Shown piece by piece: positions 50,646-59,302 of a DNA stretch of 64,000 nt (position 1 is its first letter; every line of letters begins with the position of its first letter). Origin of the DNA: Ectobacillus panaciterrae DSM 19096 (GTDB taxonomy: Bacteria > Bacillota > Bacilli > Bacillales > Bacillaceae_G); contig NZ_AUMR01000004.1 in the NCBI RefSeq assembly GCF_000430785.1, positions 124,001 to 188,000 of the forward strand, in the 5' to 3' direction. The notes under the pieces were generated by a model that saw nothing but the letters and a program-made list of their open reading frames with translations, did not search any database and was not told the DNA's origin. The translations under genes were made by a program, and so were the position numbers.

Positions 50646-51752
50646 TTAAATTAATGATTTACGTATAGATGCGCTGACTCCCTTTGGCACATGAACTGCA
50701 ACCTTCGCTCCCGGTTCGTTGATTGTTATCCATCCTAAACCGGAGATAACAACGTCCGTCTTCGGCTCGCGAATGACGAATTCATGTCTTACGAGCTCTG
50801 GAAATGTTTCCAGCTCTTCCGGCGAAGGCGGGCTTAATAATTCACCGACATGATTGCTGTAAAGCTCATCTGCCTTTTCAAGCTTTGTGCGGTGAATGTT
50901 CACATGATTGGACACATAGCAAACGACCGAACGGCGGCCGCCCTTTATATAATCGAAGCGTGCCATGCCCCCAAAGAACAATGTTTGTTCTTCGTTCAGC
51001 TGAAAAATTTTCGCTTTTACTTCCTTCGTCGGCGTGATCACCTTCAGGCTCTTTTTATCTACGAAATGCGCCATTTGGTGGTGATTGATAATGCCTGGTG
51101 TATCGTACATAGAAGATGTCTCATCAAGCGGAATATCAATGAGATCAAGCGTTGTGCCAGGAAAATGGGACGTTGTAATCACATTATCCGTTTCTTCACT
51201 GAATTCCTTAATCATACGGTTAATAAAAGTGGATTTGCCGACATTCGTACATCCTACTACATATACGTCTCTTCCTTCGCGATACTCCTCAATCGCTTCA
51301 GCAAGCTCGCGAATGCCCTGACCTTTCGCTGCGCTGATTAAAAAGACATCTGTCGGTTTTAACCCCAGCTCCTTGGCGCTGTATTTCATCCAGTGAATCA
51401 TTTTTTCCGCTTTAACGGACTTCGGAATTAAATCTGCTTTATTTCCGACAAGAAGCACTTTATTGTTCCCGATGAAACGGTGCAATCCAGGAAGCCAGCT
51501 GCCATTGAAATCAAAAATATCAACGATTTTCACAACAAGCGCGTCCGTTTGACCAATGCCGTTCAAGATGCGCAGGAAATCATCATCCGTTAACGATACA
51601 TCTTGAATTTCATTATAATGCTTCAAGCGGAAGCAGCGCTGGCATATTATATATTCTTTTTCAATCGCAGACGACGGCGCGTATCCAAGCTCATTCTTAT
51701 TTTCCGTTTGAATGGCAACACCGCAGCCCACACACTTCATTTTTTCTGTCAA
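50646..51752 (-). CDS. yqeH: Ribosome biogenesis GTPase YqeH
   Basis: A 368-aa circularly permuted GTPase needed for 30S assembly. An N-terminal zinc finger (CVGCG..CQRCF) is followed by the G motifs in permuted order, NKAD (G4) and SAAKG (G5), then [12 protein letters not shown] (G1), PGTTLD (G2) and DTPGI (G3). The C-terminal domain is RNA-binding. 3-nt gap to yqeG. Confidence 0.97.
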   Translation of the reverse strand: MTEKMKCVGCGVAIQTENKNELGYAPSSAIEKEYIICQRCFRLKHYNEIQDVSLTDDDFLRILNGIGQTDALVVKIVDIFDFNGSWLPGLHRFIGNNKVLLVGNKADLIPKSVKAEKMIHWMKYSAKELGLKPTDVFLISAAKGQGIRELAEAIEEYREGRDVYVVGCTNVGKSTFINRMIKEFSEETDNVITTSHFPGTTLDLIDIPLDETSSMYDTPGIINHHQMAHFVDKKSLKVITPTKEVKAKIFQLNEEQTLFFGGMARFDYIKGGRRSVVCYVSNHVNIHRTKLEKADELYSNHVGELLSPPSPEELETFPELVRHEFVIREPKTDVVISGLGWITINEPGAKVAVHVPKGVSASIRKSLI

Positions 51753-51755
51753 AGA

Positions 51756-52271
51756 TTATTCCTCCCATTGAATCAAACCTTGGCGTTTAAAATTATTCAT
51801 GATGCGTCTTTCAACTTTACGATTGAATCGAGTCATAAATCCATCAGACGATGCAACTGGGATAACAAGAATCGTATATAAGCCTAAACGATTGCCGCCC
51901 AGAACATCCGTTAAAAGCTGATCTCCAATGACTACCACGTCCTCCGGCTGCAGCTTCATTTCCTTCAACGCTCTGCGAAAGGCTCCCCCCATTGGCTTGC
52001 GCGCTTTAGGAATGAACGGAATTTGCAAAGGATCAGAGAAAAATTTTACTCTTTTTTCATTATTATTGGACACAACCGTTACCTTAATGCCGTTATCCTG
52101 CATTTCCTTCAACCAACGAATAAGCTCCGGAGTTGCACTTGGACGGTCCCATTCAATGAGCGTATTATCTAAGTCCGTAATAATTCCTTTTACACCGCGT
52201 TCTTTTAAAATTTCAGGCGTAATTTGATACACATTCTTAACATACTCGCTCGGTAAAAACAATTTCAACAT
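51756..52271 (-). CDS. yqeG: HAD-family phosphatase YqeG
   Basis: A 171-aa HAD superfamily IIIA protein: [14 protein letters not shown] (nucleophile Asp), [10 protein letters not shown], and [22 protein letters not shown]. Probably a phosphatase, substrate unknown. Start is the ATG at 52271 with AAGAGGTGG. The 43-codon extension of the frame crosses the DnaA-box region and is rejected. First gene of the operon running to yqeM. Confidence 0.92.
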   Translation of the reverse strand: MLKLFLPSEYVKNVYQITPEILKERGVKGIITDLDNTLIEWDRPSATPELIRWLKEMQDNGIKVTVVSNNNEKRVKFFSDPLQIPFIPKARKPMGGAFRRALKEMKLQPEDVVVIGDQLLTDVLGGNRLGLYTILVIPVASSDGFMTRFNRKVERRIMNNFKRQGLIQWEE

Positions 52272-52336
52272 GATTCCACCTCTTCTTATGAGGAATTTCA
52301 ATAAAATGTTTCGACAGCATTTTTCGCAACAAAAGC

Positions 52337-52436
52337 TGTGGATAACCTTGTGCACATTTTCCACACAGGCACTTTCAGTAAATTCTAACTTTACACACAT
52401 TTTTCACACAGGTTATCCACCATATTGTGTGGACAA
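52337..52436. promoter_or_regulatory. DnaA-box cluster between yqeG and sda
   Basis: One perfect box TGTGGATAA (52337-52345) and three with one mismatch: TTTTCCACA (52357-52365), TTATCCACC (52413-52421), TGTGGACAA (52428-52436). Looser ones are TTGTGCACA (52348-52356) and TTTTTCACA (52400-52408). DnaA binding at the yqeG/sda intergenic region is established in B. subtilis, where it links sda expression to replication. Confidence 0.9.
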
Positions 52437-52444
52437 CCGACTGT

Positions 52445-52473
52445 TTGTGACATTAGGAAATTTCTGGTACAGT
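52445..52473 (+). promoter_or_regulatory. Candidate promoter of sda
   Basis: TTGTGA, 17-nt spacer, TACAGT, directly after the last DnaA box, as expected for a DnaA-activated promoter. Moderate match. Confidence 0.45.
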
Positions 52474-52524
52474 ATACTCAACAGAACAATTCAGCTTCCT
52501 TATCATTCCCTATCAGGAGGTGAC

Positions 52525-52701
52525 ATGCCTTTAGCGGCAGAAATTATGGAAAAACTATCTGATGAATTGCTCACTGAATCTTATTATAAAGCAAAAGAAC
52601 TAAAATTAAATCCCGAGTTCATTCTACTTATAAAGCAAGAGATCATCCGACGTTCTTTAGAGGACAAGCTCCAGCAATCCGCATATATGCAGCAAGTGTA
52701 A
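52525..52701 (+). CDS. sda: Sporulation checkpoint protein Sda
   Basis: A 58-aa protein with the Sda core [21 protein letters not shown] then [19 protein letters not shown]. This is an antiparallel helical hairpin that binds sporulation histidine kinases and stops phosphorelay firing while DNA replicates. The ATG at 52525 follows AGGAGGTGA closely. The ATG at 52546 would give 51 aa, nearer B. subtilis length. The ORF is open far upstream but that part is regulatory DNA. Confidence 0.92.
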   Translation: MPLAAEIMEKLSDELLTESYYKAKELKLNPEFILLIKQEIIRRSLEDKLQQSAYMQQV

Positions 52702-52736
52702 AAAGAGCCATCTGAAAAAAGACGGCTCTTTCTTTC
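52701..52736 (+). terminator. Terminator after sda
   Basis: AAAGAGCC, long A-rich loop, GGCTCTTTCTTTCT. It separates sda from the convergent psd. Confidence 0.7.
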
Positions 52737-52768
52737 TATCACAAAAGCAGCTTCTTTACAACCTTTTC

Positions 52769-53548
52769 CTATACCATGCGCGCCAGGCGTTCGCCTACGC
52801 GAATGCCCTGCCCCTTTTGTAAAGACATCTCAACTTCAGCAGTTCCTTTCTCAAATAAAAGAACAACTGTAGATCCAAACGTAAAGTAAGCGATCTCTTC
52901 GCCCTTTTGCACTACTTCTCGTTCATGCAAAAGCTCAATGCTGTTCACGAACATCGCGCCTACCTTCACCATTGCTACATGCTTGCCTTCGCAGTCTAAT
53001 TCAGTCACAATACGATAGTTTTTCGAAAGCGGCTCTTTTCCGTATTTCAGCCCAAGCTTGTTAACCGGATACGATTTCCTTCCAAGCGTAAAGCGTTTCA
53101 ACACTGTGGCCGATACAGGGCTGTGAATGCGATGATAGTGACTCGGGCTTAAATACAACACCATGTATGTACCGCCCTTATAAGGCTCCGCAGTTGCTTC
53201 AGTTCCAAGCATATCCACAATAGAATAACGCTTTCCTTTAATAATAAATTCTTTGTCCTCTGTAATCGGACCAAAATCCTCCAGTACACCATCCACTGGA
53301 CTCGCTACGCTGTCCGTTCCGGCATCAATTGGACGCTTGCCGGCCTGCAGCCGTCTCGTGAACAACTCATGCAGCGTACGGTAGCTCTTCAAATCGTTTT
53401 CCATCTCGTCCTGCTGGATGTGGAATACGCGCGCATAGGATGGTATAACAAGTGCGCTCAGGCGGGACTGTGCAAACTTTCGCAATATGTATGAAGTAAA
53501 GCGGCCGTTCGTCAATTCAATAAACAATCGATATAATGTGCGTCGCAA
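52769..53548 (-). CDS. psd: Phosphatidylserine decarboxylase proenzyme
   Basis: A 259-aa proenzyme making phosphatidylethanolamine. It cleaves itself at the GST site ([15 protein letters not shown]), the serine becoming the pyruvoyl group. Other motifs: [11 protein letters not shown] and [13 protein letters not shown]. Monocistronic here between sda and sigK. In B. subtilis psd is elsewhere, so this position separates the two lineages. The 220-nt gap before it shows no further gene. Confidence 0.94.
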   Translation of the reverse strand: MRRTLYRLFIELTNGRFTSYILRKFAQSRLSALVIPSYARVFHIQQDEMENDLKSYRTLHELFTRRLQAGKRPIDAGTDSVASPVDGVLEDFGPITEDKEFIIKGKRYSIVDMLGTEATAEPYKGGTYMVLYLSPSHYHRIHSPVSATVLKRFTLGRKSYPVNKLGLKYGKEPLSKNYRIVTELDCEGKHVAMVKVGAMFVNSIELLHEREVVQKGEEIAYFTFGSTVVLLFEKGTAEVEMSLQKGQGIRVGERLARMV

Positions 53549-53757
53549 ACTGTAGATCCTCCTCTTTACGAATGTAAACAGCTTACATTACAATAGTGCT
53601 ATTATATTCTAAATCTTATTTCGAATCCATAAAGAGTGCGTGCTATTTGATTTTTTCGGCTGACACTCAGCTATTTTCTTATCAACACACTTCCCGCAGG
53701 ATTTTTTCTTTTCCTATTAGTATTGCTTTCTTTCCCAATGGTAAGCACATTTACAAT

Positions 53758-53794
53758 CAAAAAAATATAAACCCTAACATTTCGCTAGGGTTTA
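53758..53794 (-). terminator. Terminator after sigK
   Basis: AAACCCTA, short loop, TAGGGTTT, then TATATTTTTTTG on the minus strand. Confidence 0.75.
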
Positions 53795-54496
53795 CGATTT
53801 TTTCTTCTCCTTCTCCGCCCGCACAAACTCATGAAACATCTTCATCAGCGCTCGCTTCTCGATACGCGATACGTAACTTCTTGAAATCCCAAGCACCTTC
53901 GCGATCTCCCGTTGCGTTTTTTCTGTTTCCATGCCAAGACCGAACCGATTGACGATTACTTCCTTTTCCCGTTCATCCAAAATATCAATATACTCCCGAA
54001 TCTTCTCAAGCTCCATGCTGAGCTGAATCGTATCAATCACATCTTCCGATTCGGATTTTAAAATATCAATCAAAGAAATCTCGTTGCCCTCTTTATCTTG
54101 GCCGATTGGATCATGCAGCGAAATATCCTTCTTCGTCTTCTTCAACGCCCGCAAATGCATTAAAATTTCATTCTCAATACAACGCGCTGCGTACGTCGCC
54201 AACTTCGTCCCCTTCCCTTGCGAATAGCTCTCGATCGCCTTAATTAATCCAATTGTCCCGATGGAGATTAAATCCTCTGCGTCTTCGCCCGTGTTTTCAA
54301 ACTTCTTTACTATGTGCGCCACCAAACGAAGATTATGTTCAATTAAAATGTTGCGAGCTTCTGCGTCGCCCTGCTCCATGAGTTCTAAGTATCTTCTCTC
54401 ATCATCCGGTGACAGCGGCTGTGGGAATGCGTTGTTTTTGACGTACGATACGAAGAGAATCAATTCTCGTACTAAGTATCCGATTGCGGCTAACAT
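53792..54496 (-). CDS. sigK: Sporulation sigma factor SigK (pro-sigma-K)
   Basis: A 234-aa late mother-cell sigma factor. The first 19 or so residues are hydrophobic ([16 protein letters not shown]), matching the pro-sequence removed by SpoIVFB before [12 protein letters not shown]. Region 2 carries [22 protein letters not shown] and [15 protein letters not shown]. Region 4 carries [27 protein letters not shown]. The reading frame is continuous, so no skin-type element splits the gene here. Start is the ATG at 54496 after GAGGGTGA. Confidence 0.95.
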   Translation of the reverse strand: MLAAIGYLVRELILFVSYVKNNAFPQPLSPDDERRYLELMEQGDAEARNILIEHNLRLVAHIVKKFENTGEDAEDLISIGTIGLIKAIESYSQGKGTKLATYAARCIENEILMHLRALKKTKKDISLHDPIGQDKEGNEISLIDILKSESEDVIDTIQLSMELEKIREYIDILDEREKEVIVNRFGLGMETEKTQREIAKVLGISRSYVSRIEKRALMKMFHEFVRAEKEKKKS

Positions 54497-54537
54497 GCTC
54501 ACCCTCTTCACCCCCGTGAAAAATAGTGTTCGTTACT

Positions 54538-54565
54538 ATATGTATGTGGGCGCAGGGATGTCCGT
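54538..54565 (-). promoter_or_regulatory. Candidate sporulation promoter of sigK
   Basis: On the minus strand AC, 17-nt spacer, CATACATAT, which resembles both the sigma-K and sigma-E -10 patterns. sigK is known to be read by both in B. subtilis. Weak -35. Confidence 0.35.
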
Positions 54566-54677
54566 GTTTGTACAGGGGAAAAAGATAAATTTATTTGGGG
54601 GTGTGAGCGGATTGGTTGCAAGCGGGATTGTAAAGGCACAAATAAAAAGATGACTGCAATCAGCCATCTTGTATTGT

Positions 54678-54856
54678 TTACGTAATCAGTGTTATCAGAA
54701 GATAAATCTCATCTAAAATTTCGAATAAACCATAAAGTATATAATTTAAAAATAATAGGCACGCACCGATGCGATAAATGCTGTCTATTAATATCTTAAT
54801 AAATAATGATAAAGTTTCAGAAGTGTATGGAAACACTGCCATCAAGATTGCCAAGA
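54678..54856 (-). pseudogene. C-terminal fragment of a small membrane protein cut by the tnpB element
   Basis: The minus strand after the element end reads ILAILMAVFPYTSETLSLFIK.. to LFEILDEIYLLITLIT and stop, about 59 codons. It looks like two hydrophobic helices of a real membrane protein. The only Met codons before it fall inside or next to the element end, and no N-terminal part is seen on the other side of the element. I do not recognise the family. Confidence 0.5.
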
Positions 54857-55010
54857 TTGAACTACCCACCACTTACTCGCTAACGCTCGTTGAAGTGGGG
54901 GATTCCTAAGAACACCAGCCTATCGGCCAGTTATGGATTAGGCTACCCCCGTCGCTCCGACGGTTGAGAGACGAATCGCTTCGTTTCTAAGATTCTGTCC
55001 TGCGTTTAAA
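54857..55010 (-). ncRNA. Predicted omega-RNA (tnpB guide RNA) region
   Basis: In this family the 3' end of tnpB plus the right end form a structured RNA whose last 16-20 nt, taken from flanking DNA, act as guide. Here the hairpins end in GTAGTTCAA near 54857. The guide would begin TCTTGGCAATCTTGATGG (54856 downward). The 5' limit and guide length are inferred. Confidence 0.5.
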
Positions 55011-56059
55011 TCTCGATCGTGATGGGTTTCGCAAGAGGGGCATGTCCACTCACGCAAATTGAGATTCTTCACGTCTTTATGTTTGTAGCCGCAACAGGAG
55101 CAGAGCTGACTGCTTGCAAATGTCTTGGACACAACAACGATTTGCTTGCCGTACCATTTGGCTTTGTACGCCAACATCGTGCGAAACTGCGACCAGCTTA
55201 CTTCACTGATGGCTTTGGCAAGGTTGCCATTCTTCAGCATGTTCGACACCTGCAAATCTTCTATCCCGATGAGATCATGGTTTTCGACCACATAGGTAGA
55301 AATTTTCTGCAAGTAGTCTGTTCTGGCATTCACAATACGTTCATGAATACGAGCAACTTTGATGCGTTGTTTGTTCCAATTGGCAGAGCCCTTTGTACGT
55401 CTGGACAGAAGACGCTGGGCGTTCGCCAATTTGGCTTCCAGCGTACGAAACCATTTTGGATTCGAGAATACTTCTCCTGTACTTAAAATGGCAAAGTCCT
55501 TGATTCCTAAGTCGATGCCAACGCTTGATTCCGTTTTCTGTTTGAGTTGTACCTCTACTTCTGTCAATAGGGATACAAAGTATTTGCCAGATGGATTTCG
55601 CCTTACTGTGGCATTGAGAATACGGCCTTCCACTTCACGGCTTTTGGCAAATCGAACAAGGCCAAGCTTAGGGAGCTTCATGTAATTGCCCTCTACTGCA
55701 ATGTTTCCATTCGTATGCTTTGTGGTATAGGATTGGACTTTGTTTCGTTTGCTTTTGAAGCGCGGCGCGTCATTTTGTTTTTTGAAAAAGCGTTTAAAGG
55801 CATCGTCAAGGTTCTTGAGGGAAGATTGCAAGGCGACGCTGTCTACTTCTTTCAGCCATGGCACTTCTTTTTTAAGCACTGTGAGCTGTTTCGAGCAAGC
55901 GTTGTACGTCAAACCTTCACCTGTTGCCTTGTAGGCATCATTCCATAGGGTAAGGAAGCGATTGAATACAAAGCGACTGCACCCAATGGTTTTATTGATG
56001 AAGGTGGACTGTTCTTTGTTTGGGTAGATACGGAACTTGTATGCCTTGTTAACTAACAT
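54938..56059 (-). CDS. tnpB: RNA-guided nuclease TnpB
   Basis: A 373-aa, full-length TnpB. N-terminal helix-turn-helix start [14 protein letters not shown] and FNRFL, then the RuvC-like nuclease with all three acidic residues present: Asp183 (GIDLGIKD), Glu267 (IGIEDL) and Asp350 (HDRDLNAG). The zinc finger has Cys320, Cys323, Cys340 and Cys343. No frameshift. Such proteins cut DNA next to a target-adjacent motif under guidance of omega-RNA and help the element persist. Start is ATG at 56059 after AAGGAGGTGA. Without a tnpA in view it depends on transposase in trans. Confidence 0.95.
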   Translation of the reverse strand: MLVNKAYKFRIYPNKEQSTFINKTIGCSRFVFNRFLTLWNDAYKATGEGLTYNACSKQLTVLKKEVPWLKEVDSVALQSSLKNLDDAFKRFFKKQNDAPRFKSKRNKVQSYTTKHTNGNIAVEGNYMKLPKLGLVRFAKSREVEGRILNATVRRNPSGKYFVSLLTEVEVQLKQKTESSVGIDLGIKDFAILSTGEVFSNPKWFRTLEAKLANAQRLLSRRTKGSANWNKQRIKVARIHERIVNARTDYLQKISTYVVENHDLIGIEDLQVSNMLKNGNLAKAISEVSWSQFRTMLAYKAKWYGKQIVVVSKTFASSQLCSCCGYKHKDVKNLNLREWTCPSCETHHDRDLNAGQNLRNEAIRLSTVGATGVA

Positions 56060-56234
56060 GATGCTTCACCTCCTTGTTCCATATAGGTAGTATAACACGT
56101 ATACACTGGAAGAATAAGGAAATTAAAGAAAAAAACAAACAAATGTTCCGTCCGCTACAAACACACGATTGGAAAGGTTGGATTTCTACAAAGAACAGAA
56201 AGGGTTTGGCACTCGTGCACAAATGATCCTGTAT

Positions 56235-56365
56235 CTTCTGCAGATAACAGTCGGACAATCGGGATGGCATATAACCATCCCTTGTCCGAAGGCGATTCAT
56301 CTCCACCCTACTCATTGGGCTGCGCCCTTCCCATTCCTTGAGGATGGGGTCTTCTCGCCTACAAA
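56235..56365 (+). mobile_element. Remnant right end of a second IS200/IS605-like element
   Basis: GGGATGG..CCATCCC hairpin (56261-56282), then TTGTCCGAAGGCGATTCATC, GGGCTGCGCCC and CCATTCCTTGAGGATGGGGTC, TTCTCGCC. This run is the kind of structured right end seen after tnpB in Bacillaceae. It is on the plus strand with no tnpB ORF before it, so only a solo end remains. After it, TNDKYTMDVYGNAEIVGK and stop (to 56416) looks like the end of some protein. The rest of 56060-56511 shows nothing else I can name. Confidence 0.5.
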
Positions 56366-56511
56366 CGATAAATATACTATGGATGTATATGGAAATGCAG
56401 AAATTGTCGGAAAATGATGAAGATTAATATTATTATGAAATACAAATTCATGTTACTATTGCATTGAAGAGATACATCAATAGCCATTAATGTTAAGGGA
56501 GAGATTTCAAC

Positions 56512-57699
56512 ATGATTCAAACAGAGGTTGTTATTGTTAGTGCTGTAAGAACTGCAATTGGAAGCTTTGGAGGTAGTTTACAAAATGTTTCCGCGCCTTC
56601 GTTAGGTGGAGTTGTCATCAAAGGAGCACTTGAAAAAGCTGGGGTAGATGTAAATCAAGTAGATGAAGTCATCATGGGGAACGTCTTACAAGCTGGACTA
56701 GGACAAAATCCAGCAAGACAAGCTGCTATTGCTGCAGGCTTACCTCAAGAGGTATCAGCCCTTACTATTAATAAAGTATGCGGATCTGGTCTGAAAGCGG
56801 TTCATTTAGCAACACAAGCTATTCTTGCCGGCGATGCAGAAGTGGTTGTGGCAGGAGGCATGGAAAATATGAGCCAAGCTCCTTATTTGCTGAATGGGGC
56901 TCGCAACGGATTTAAGATGGGGAACCAAAACTTAGTAGACAGCATGATTCAAGATGGATTATGGTGTGCCTTCAATGACTATCATATGGGGATTACGGCT
57001 GAAAATCTCTGTGATACATATAGCATTTCACGTGAAGAACAAGATGAATTCGCTGCTTGGAGTCAGCAAAAGGCTCAAGCTGCAATCGAATCGAATCGCT
57101 TTGCTGATGAAATCGTTCCCGTAGAAGTACCAGGTCGAAAAGGGCAAGTAACAGTATTTGCTCAAGACGAATTTCCTCGTTTCGGCACTACAGCAGAAGG
57201 ATTAGGAAAGCTTCGTCCAGCGTTTAAAAAAGACGGATCTGTCACAGCTGCTAATGCTTCAGGAATTAACGATGGTGCTGCGGCATTTGTCGTAATGAGC
57301 CGTAAAAAAGCAGATGAATTAGGAATTAAACCATTAGTAACGATAAAAGCGAATGCGAATGCAGGTGTGGATCCAAGCATTATGGGAATCGGTCCTGTTC
57401 AAGCAGTGAAAAAAGCTCTTGAAAAAGCAGCTATCCAATTAGAAGATATCGATTTAATTGAAGGAAACGAAGCTTTTGCAGCTCAATCTATTGCAGTGGA
57501 TCGTGAACTTCATTTTAATAAAGAAAAATTAAATGTAAATGGCGGTGCTATTGCGCTAGGGCATCCAATCGGTGCCAGCGGTGCCCGCATTTTAGTAACA
57601 CTTATTCACGAAATGTTAAAACGTGATAGCAAGACAGGATTAGCAACACTTTGTATCGGCGGCGGACAAGGGGTAGCGACAATTGTAGAGCGCAGCTAA
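56512..57699 (+). CDS. Acetyl-CoA C-acetyltransferase (thiolase)
   Basis: A 395-aa thiolase joining or splitting acetoacetyl-CoA. Catalytic residues in their motifs: nucleophile Cys in [12 protein letters not shown], His in [16 protein letters not shown], and the second Cys in [10 protein letters not shown]. The NEAFAAQ motif is present. Length is typical for biosynthetic or degradative tetramers (AtoB/ThlA/PhaA type), and I cannot separate these. Alone between the IS debris and the diguanylate cyclase, with AAGGGAGAG before ATG and a strong terminator after it. Confidence 0.93.
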   Translation: MIQTEVVIVSAVRTAIGSFGGSLQNVSAPSLGGVVIKGALEKAGVDVNQVDEVIMGNVLQAGLGQNPARQAAIAAGLPQEVSALTINKVCGSGLKAVHLATQAILAGDAEVVVAGGMENMSQAPYLLNGARNGFKMGNQNLVDSMIQDGLWCAFNDYHMGITAENLCDTYSISREEQDEFAAWSQQKAQAAIESNRFADEIVPVEVPGRKGQVTVFAQDEFPRFGTTAEGLGKLRPAFKKDGSVTAANASGINDGAAAFVVMSRKKADELGIKPLVTIKANANAGVDPSIMGIGPVQAVKKALEKAAIQLEDIDLIEGNEAFAAQSIAVDRELHFNKEKLNVNGGAIALGHPIGASGARILVTLIHEMLKRDSKTGLATLCIGGGQGVATIVERS

Positions 57700-57758
57700 A
57701 TCATGTGAGAAAGTTCTGGTACAAGAAATCTATGATTTTCTAGGCTGGATCATAATCA

Positions 57759-57797
57759 AATACCCTCCTATCGTTTTTAGATAGGAGGGTATTGTGT
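57759..57797 (+). terminator. Terminator after the thiolase gene
   Basis: AATACCCTCCTATC and GATAGGAGGGTATT, a perfect 14-bp stem with a 7-nt loop, then GTGTTT. Confidence 0.8.
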
Positions 57798-58105
57798 TTA
57801 CATAACCCAGATTACCGAAAGTAAGTAAACAAATTTTGTTACTATATATGAGTGAATTATAATTTCGACATGTCCATATGCTATGTGCAACCAAAAGGGA
57901 ATATTGTATGCTTCTTCTCTCTGGTTTACCCTTGCATGAACCAAAGGTTTGACCGCTTCTGCACGTCTTTTGATCTCTCCCCACTATCAACGGTTTTTTA
58001 TTCACTTGTATATAATTTAATTCGAAGGAGATATGTAAAAAAGGTGAAGCTTTATTTATTGAGAAGCATCTACCAAACAAAATTACTGGATTCCCCTAAA
58101 CAAGT
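57798..58105. other. Gene-free gap between thiolase and dgcK
   Basis: No convincing ORF, repeat or RNA. One stretch, TTCGAAGGAGATATGTAA at 58020-58037, has a ribosome site directly followed by ATG-TAA, which could be decayed sequence. Nothing else to report. Confidence 0.4.
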
Positions 58106-58136
58106 AAAAAGCCGGCATCATACCATGCGGCTTTCA
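58106..58136 (-). terminator. Terminator after dgcK
   Basis: On the minus strand AAAGCCGCAT, short loop, ATGCCGGCTTTTT with one bulged base, covering the end of the gene. Confidence 0.7.
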
Positions 58137-59224
58137 AAATGTGGGCATCGGCTAATTCGGTTTCTGCCAGTTTGTTTTGCTGTGTACAACCCTTCGTCTG
58201 CTTGACGTATCAGTTGTTCAACGAAAATATTGTTTTTATGGTTGATGGTGGAATATCCGATTGAAACGGTTATTTTTAACTCTACATTCTCATTTACGAC
58301 AAATACACTCTGTTCTACAGACGTTCGTATCCTGTTTGCTATCGATCTGGCAGTAGTAGAATCGCAAGCTGGCAGAATGATACTAAATTCTTCTCCACCA
58401 TTGCGGGAGACGATGTCCACAGAGCGACATGACTGTACCAGTATTAACCCCAGCTGTTTAAGCACTGCATCGCCAGCCGGATGACCGTACGTGTCATTTA
58501 CTTGCTTGAAGTAGTCAATATCAATGAGAAGCAGGGATAGATCTTCTTTATGCTCCATTGCCTTTGAGAAGGCAGAATTGATCGCATAGTCAAAGGAACG
58601 AGCATTATTCAAACCCGTTAGGTAGTCTTTTTGGGCATCCTCCTTTAGCTTCAGATAGTTGTCATGAAATCGCCAAAGGTAAGAGGTAAGCAAATGAGTC
58701 ATTATAGTGCCACTTGCAACAGCAAAGACGTATTGGACTAATATAGTGAATCCTTTTTTCCATTCGGGTATAATGAAGTGAATGGAAGAACCGATAATTG
58801 CAATGAACGATATAGTCATGAAGAGCCATTTTTGTTCCCTTTTCATGCTGGAATAAGAAATGAATGAAAATGCCGTTCCTGCTAAAGTAAGAACAACAAC
58901 GTTAACAAGGGATGAATAAGAGATGGGATAGAACGTCAATCTGCAAGTAATGATGATGATTGTCGCCACGAGAGTGGATACCCATCCACCTACTTGTGCG
59001 GCGATCATCATGGGAATGCTTCTAAGATCAATCAGCAAACCACCTTTTAAGTGGATGCCAAAATGCATAAGCACCACACCGAATAGCCCATATAAAACTC
59101 CTTTGCTGATTCTCCTTTCCATAAAGGATTTTGATGACACACTCTCTCTACGAAAGCATAGATGTATCAGAAATATCCCGGTGCATAATATGGAGAAATT
59201 CACAAAAAAATCTTCAAGTATCAT
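58118..59224 (-). CDS. dgcK: Diguanylate cyclase with 5TMR-LYT sensor (DgcK-like)
   Basis: A 368-aa protein. About 190 N-terminal residues form five or six membrane helices of the LytS/YhcK type (FGVVLMHFGIHLKGGLLIDLRSIPMMIA). A GGDEF domain follows (DYLTGLNNARSF, LLIDIDYFKQVNDTYGH). The active site reads GGEEF, a functional variant, and RSVD five residues before it is an intact inhibitory I-site for product feedback. It should make c-di-GMP in response to an unknown membrane or extracellular signal. DgcK of B. subtilis has this architecture; orthology is inferred. Confidence 0.88.
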   Translation of the reverse strand: MILEDFFVNFSILCTGIFLIHLCFRRESVSSKSFMERRISKGVLYGLFGVVLMHFGIHLKGGLLIDLRSIPMMIAAQVGGWVSTLVATIIIITCRLTFYPISYSSLVNVVVLTLAGTAFSFISYSSMKREQKWLFMTISFIAIIGSSIHFIIPEWKKGFTILVQYVFAVASGTIMTHLLTSYLWRFHDNYLKLKEDAQKDYLTGLNNARSFDYAINSAFSKAMEHKEDLSLLLIDIDYFKQVNDTYGHPAGDAVLKQLGLILVQSCRSVDIVSRNGGEEFSIILPACDSTTARSIANRIRTSVEQSVFVVNENVELKITVSIGYSTINHKNNIFVEQLIRQADEGLYTAKQTGRNRISRCPHFESRMV

Positions 59225-59302
59225 AATATTAAATATTCCCTTTCCAAGGCATTCAGTAAAGATTTAACATAATATCTTATTATCGGTAGTAATCGTTATT
59301 TA

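Larger units (their letters stand above)
54857..56090 (-). mobile_element. IS200/IS605-family element with tnpB only (IS1341-like)
   Basis: One tnpB gene and a typical right end after it. On the minus strand: a GC-rich segment past the stop, GAATCCCCCACTTCAACGAG, a hairpin CCACTT..AAGTGG enclosing CGAGCGTTAGCGAG, then GTAGTTCAA as the probable cleavage end at about 54857. No tnpA gene and no target duplication, as usual for this group. The left end, beyond the ribosome site at about 56070-56160, is not precisely placed. Confidence 0.8.

Noticed and set aside
52270-52524. N-terminal extension of the sda frame
   Set aside because: Covers the DnaA boxes and promoter; the conserved Sda sequence begins after the AGGAGGTGA site.
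54552-54655. Short open frame upstream of sigK (about 37 codons, MYVGAGMSVFVQG..)
   Set aside because: No ribosome site, and it overlaps the sigK promoter region. Cannot be supported as a gene.
55019-55948. Several plus-strand ORFs of 77-155 aa
   Set aside because: Antisense to the intact tnpB gene.
57730-58080. 116-aa minus-strand ORF
   Set aside because: No ribosome site, crosses the thiolase terminator hairpin, and shows no recognisable domain.
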